Assembly: GCA_027009095.1 (NCBI GenBank)
Contig: JALVDG010000412.1
Span: 1-7,124, forward strand
Source of the DNA: Thiotrichaceae bacterium
GTDB lineage: Bacteria; Pseudomonadota; Gammaproteobacteria; Thiotrichales; Thiotrichaceae
Reading direction: 5' to 3'
Length of the DNA stretch: 7,124 nt
The position numbers and the translations under genes were made by a program. Positions 6,867-7,124 of the stretch are shown piece after piece; position 1 is the first letter of the stretch; every line of letters begins with the position of its first letter. The notes under the pieces are model-generated. The model was not told the origin of the DNA. It saw only the letters and a program-made list of their open reading frames with translations, and did no database searches.

Positions 6867-6875
6867 ATTCTATCA
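6867..6875 (-). promoter_or_regulatory. Candidate extended -10 promoter for lemA operon
   Basis: On the minus strand the sequence TGATAGAAT combines a TGn extension with a 5-of-6 -10 hexamer (TAGAAT). Transcription would start near 6860, giving a leader of about 26 nt that contains the lemA ribosome site. There is no good -35, which extended -10 promoters tolerate. Confidence 0.4.
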
Positions 6876-7006
6876 ATTTTTACATGTATGGCTATAGTAG
6901 TCTGACGATTGGAGTAAGTTTTGCCCATCTAAATTAAGCATTCTACATACAAAAGAGTCCGAAACTATAACTAACGACTACATAAAAAAATAATCTAAAT
7001 TTATAG
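6876..7006. other. AT-rich intergenic stretch with an inverted repeat
   Basis: No coding frame is supported between the lemA promoter and the operators at the right edge. The stretch holds an 8-bp inverted pair, AACTATAA (6963-6970) and TTATAGTT (7001-7008, overlapping the next element), 30 nt apart. It is otherwise featureless and rich in A and T. Confidence 0.4.
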
Positions 7007-7009
7007 TTG

Positions 7010-7025
7010 CATACCGATTGGTATG
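7010..7025. promoter_or_regulatory. Palindromic operator 1
   Basis: CATACCGATTGGTATG has 6-bp arms CATACC/GGTATG and departs at one base from the perfect palindrome CATACCGATCGGTATG. Symmetric sites of this length and spacing are typical of TetR-family repressors (inference). It lies in the spacer between TTGCAT (7007-7012) and TATTGT (7030-7035), which are 17 bp apart. Confidence 0.65.
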
Positions 7026-7036
7026 TATGTATTGTT

Positions 7037-7058
7037 TTCCATACTGATCGGTATGGAA
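7037..7058. promoter_or_regulatory. Palindromic operator 2
   Basis: A 22-bp inverted repeat with a single mismatched pair: left half TTCCATACTGA, right half TCGGTATGGAA. Its core, CATACTGATCGGTATG (7040-7055), matches operator 1 at 14 of 16 positions and lies exactly 30 bp from it, about three helical turns, so both sites face the same side of the DNA. It is the more symmetric of the two. Confidence 0.7.
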
Positions 7059-7065
7059 GTATAAA
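7037..7065 (+). promoter_or_regulatory. Candidate rightward promoter overlapping operator 2
   Basis: TTCCAT (7037-7042, weak -35) and TATAAA (7060-7065, 5 of 6 to the -10 consensus) are 17 bp apart with the palindrome filling the spacer, the classic layout for repression by blocking RNA polymerase. An equivalent pair, TTGCAT and TATTGT, lies exactly 30 bp upstream. Confidence 0.45.
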
Positions 7066-7067
7066 TT

Positions 7068-7124
7068 GTGTGTTTTAAAAAGAAAACAAATAGTGATGCT
7101 TGGTGGCATTTGTGGAAATGCAAC
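7068..7124 (+). CDS. Possible start of a rightward gene (partial)
   Basis: A GTG at 7068 opens a frame running off the window, reading MCFKKKTNSDAWWHLWKCN. GGAAG at 7055-7059 lies 8 nt upstream and could serve as ribosome site, but only if transcription starts from the upstream copy of the promoter. An alternative start in another frame is ATG 7096 (MLGGICGNA). Neither fragment is recognisable. The presence of a regulated promoter pointing this way is the main reason to expect a gene here. Confidence 0.3.
   Translation, partial: MCFKKKTNSDAWWHLWKCN

Noticed and set aside
6850..6876. TTGATA/AATAAT pair as lemA promoter on the minus strand
   Set aside because: The spacer is only 15 bp and the start site would fall within the lemA ribosome site; the extended -10 at 6867-6875 fits better.

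Overview
The window comes from an AT-rich bacterial chromosome. The DEAD-box protein looks like a proteobacterial RhlE, and the TelA, SPFH and LemA families also fit a low-GC gammaproteobacterium, but the genus cannot be fixed from sequence alone. No mobile element, CRISPR array, tRNA or rRNA was seen. Gene density is high and all long ORFs are intact.

Layout. Bases 1-51 may be the tail of an upstream gene. A rightward cluster follows: a TelA-family protein (142-1332); an SPFH-domain protein with an added C-terminal GYF_2 domain (1371-2486), 38 nt behind it and almost certainly co-transcribed; and, after a 176-nt gap with its own promoter candidate, a double zinc-ribbon protein with one C-terminal membrane helix (2663-3874). 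A weak terminator hairpin closes this block. A free-standing RhlE-type RNA helicase gene follows (start re-assigned to 4044, ending 5387). Converging on it from the right is a two-gene leftward operon: lemA (6834 to 6253), then, 9 nt on, a membrane GIDE-domain protein (6243 to 5413) with a canonical EF-hand calcium loop. The last 290 bases are intergenic. They hold the lemA promoter and, near the right edge, a tandemly duplicated 30-bp promoter/operator unit with two near-perfect palindromes, probably controlling a rightward gene that begins at the window edge.

How the genes may work together (inference). TelA, SPFH, membrane-tethered zinc-ribbon, LemA and GIDE proteins are all poorly characterised families linked to membrane or envelope stress. 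An SPFH protein encoded beside a zinc-ribbon membrane protein recalls the Bacillus subtilis YdjG-YdjH-YdjI complex that anchors the ESCRT-III-like protein PspA (YdjF). Here no PspA is present and the partner is the helical protein TelA. The GIDE/LemA operon, with a calcium-binding loop, could be a second membrane arm. The window may therefore hold a dispersed membrane-surveillance module; rhlE between the two arms may be a bystander.

Most unusual points: an EF-hand inside the GIDE domain; a GYF_2 domain flanked on both sides by the same PPPVP motif in the SPFH protein; a seven-C run at the SPFH/GYF_2 junction whose one-base deletion would replace GYF_2 with a short hydrophobic tail; and the duplicated operator-promoter at the right edge.
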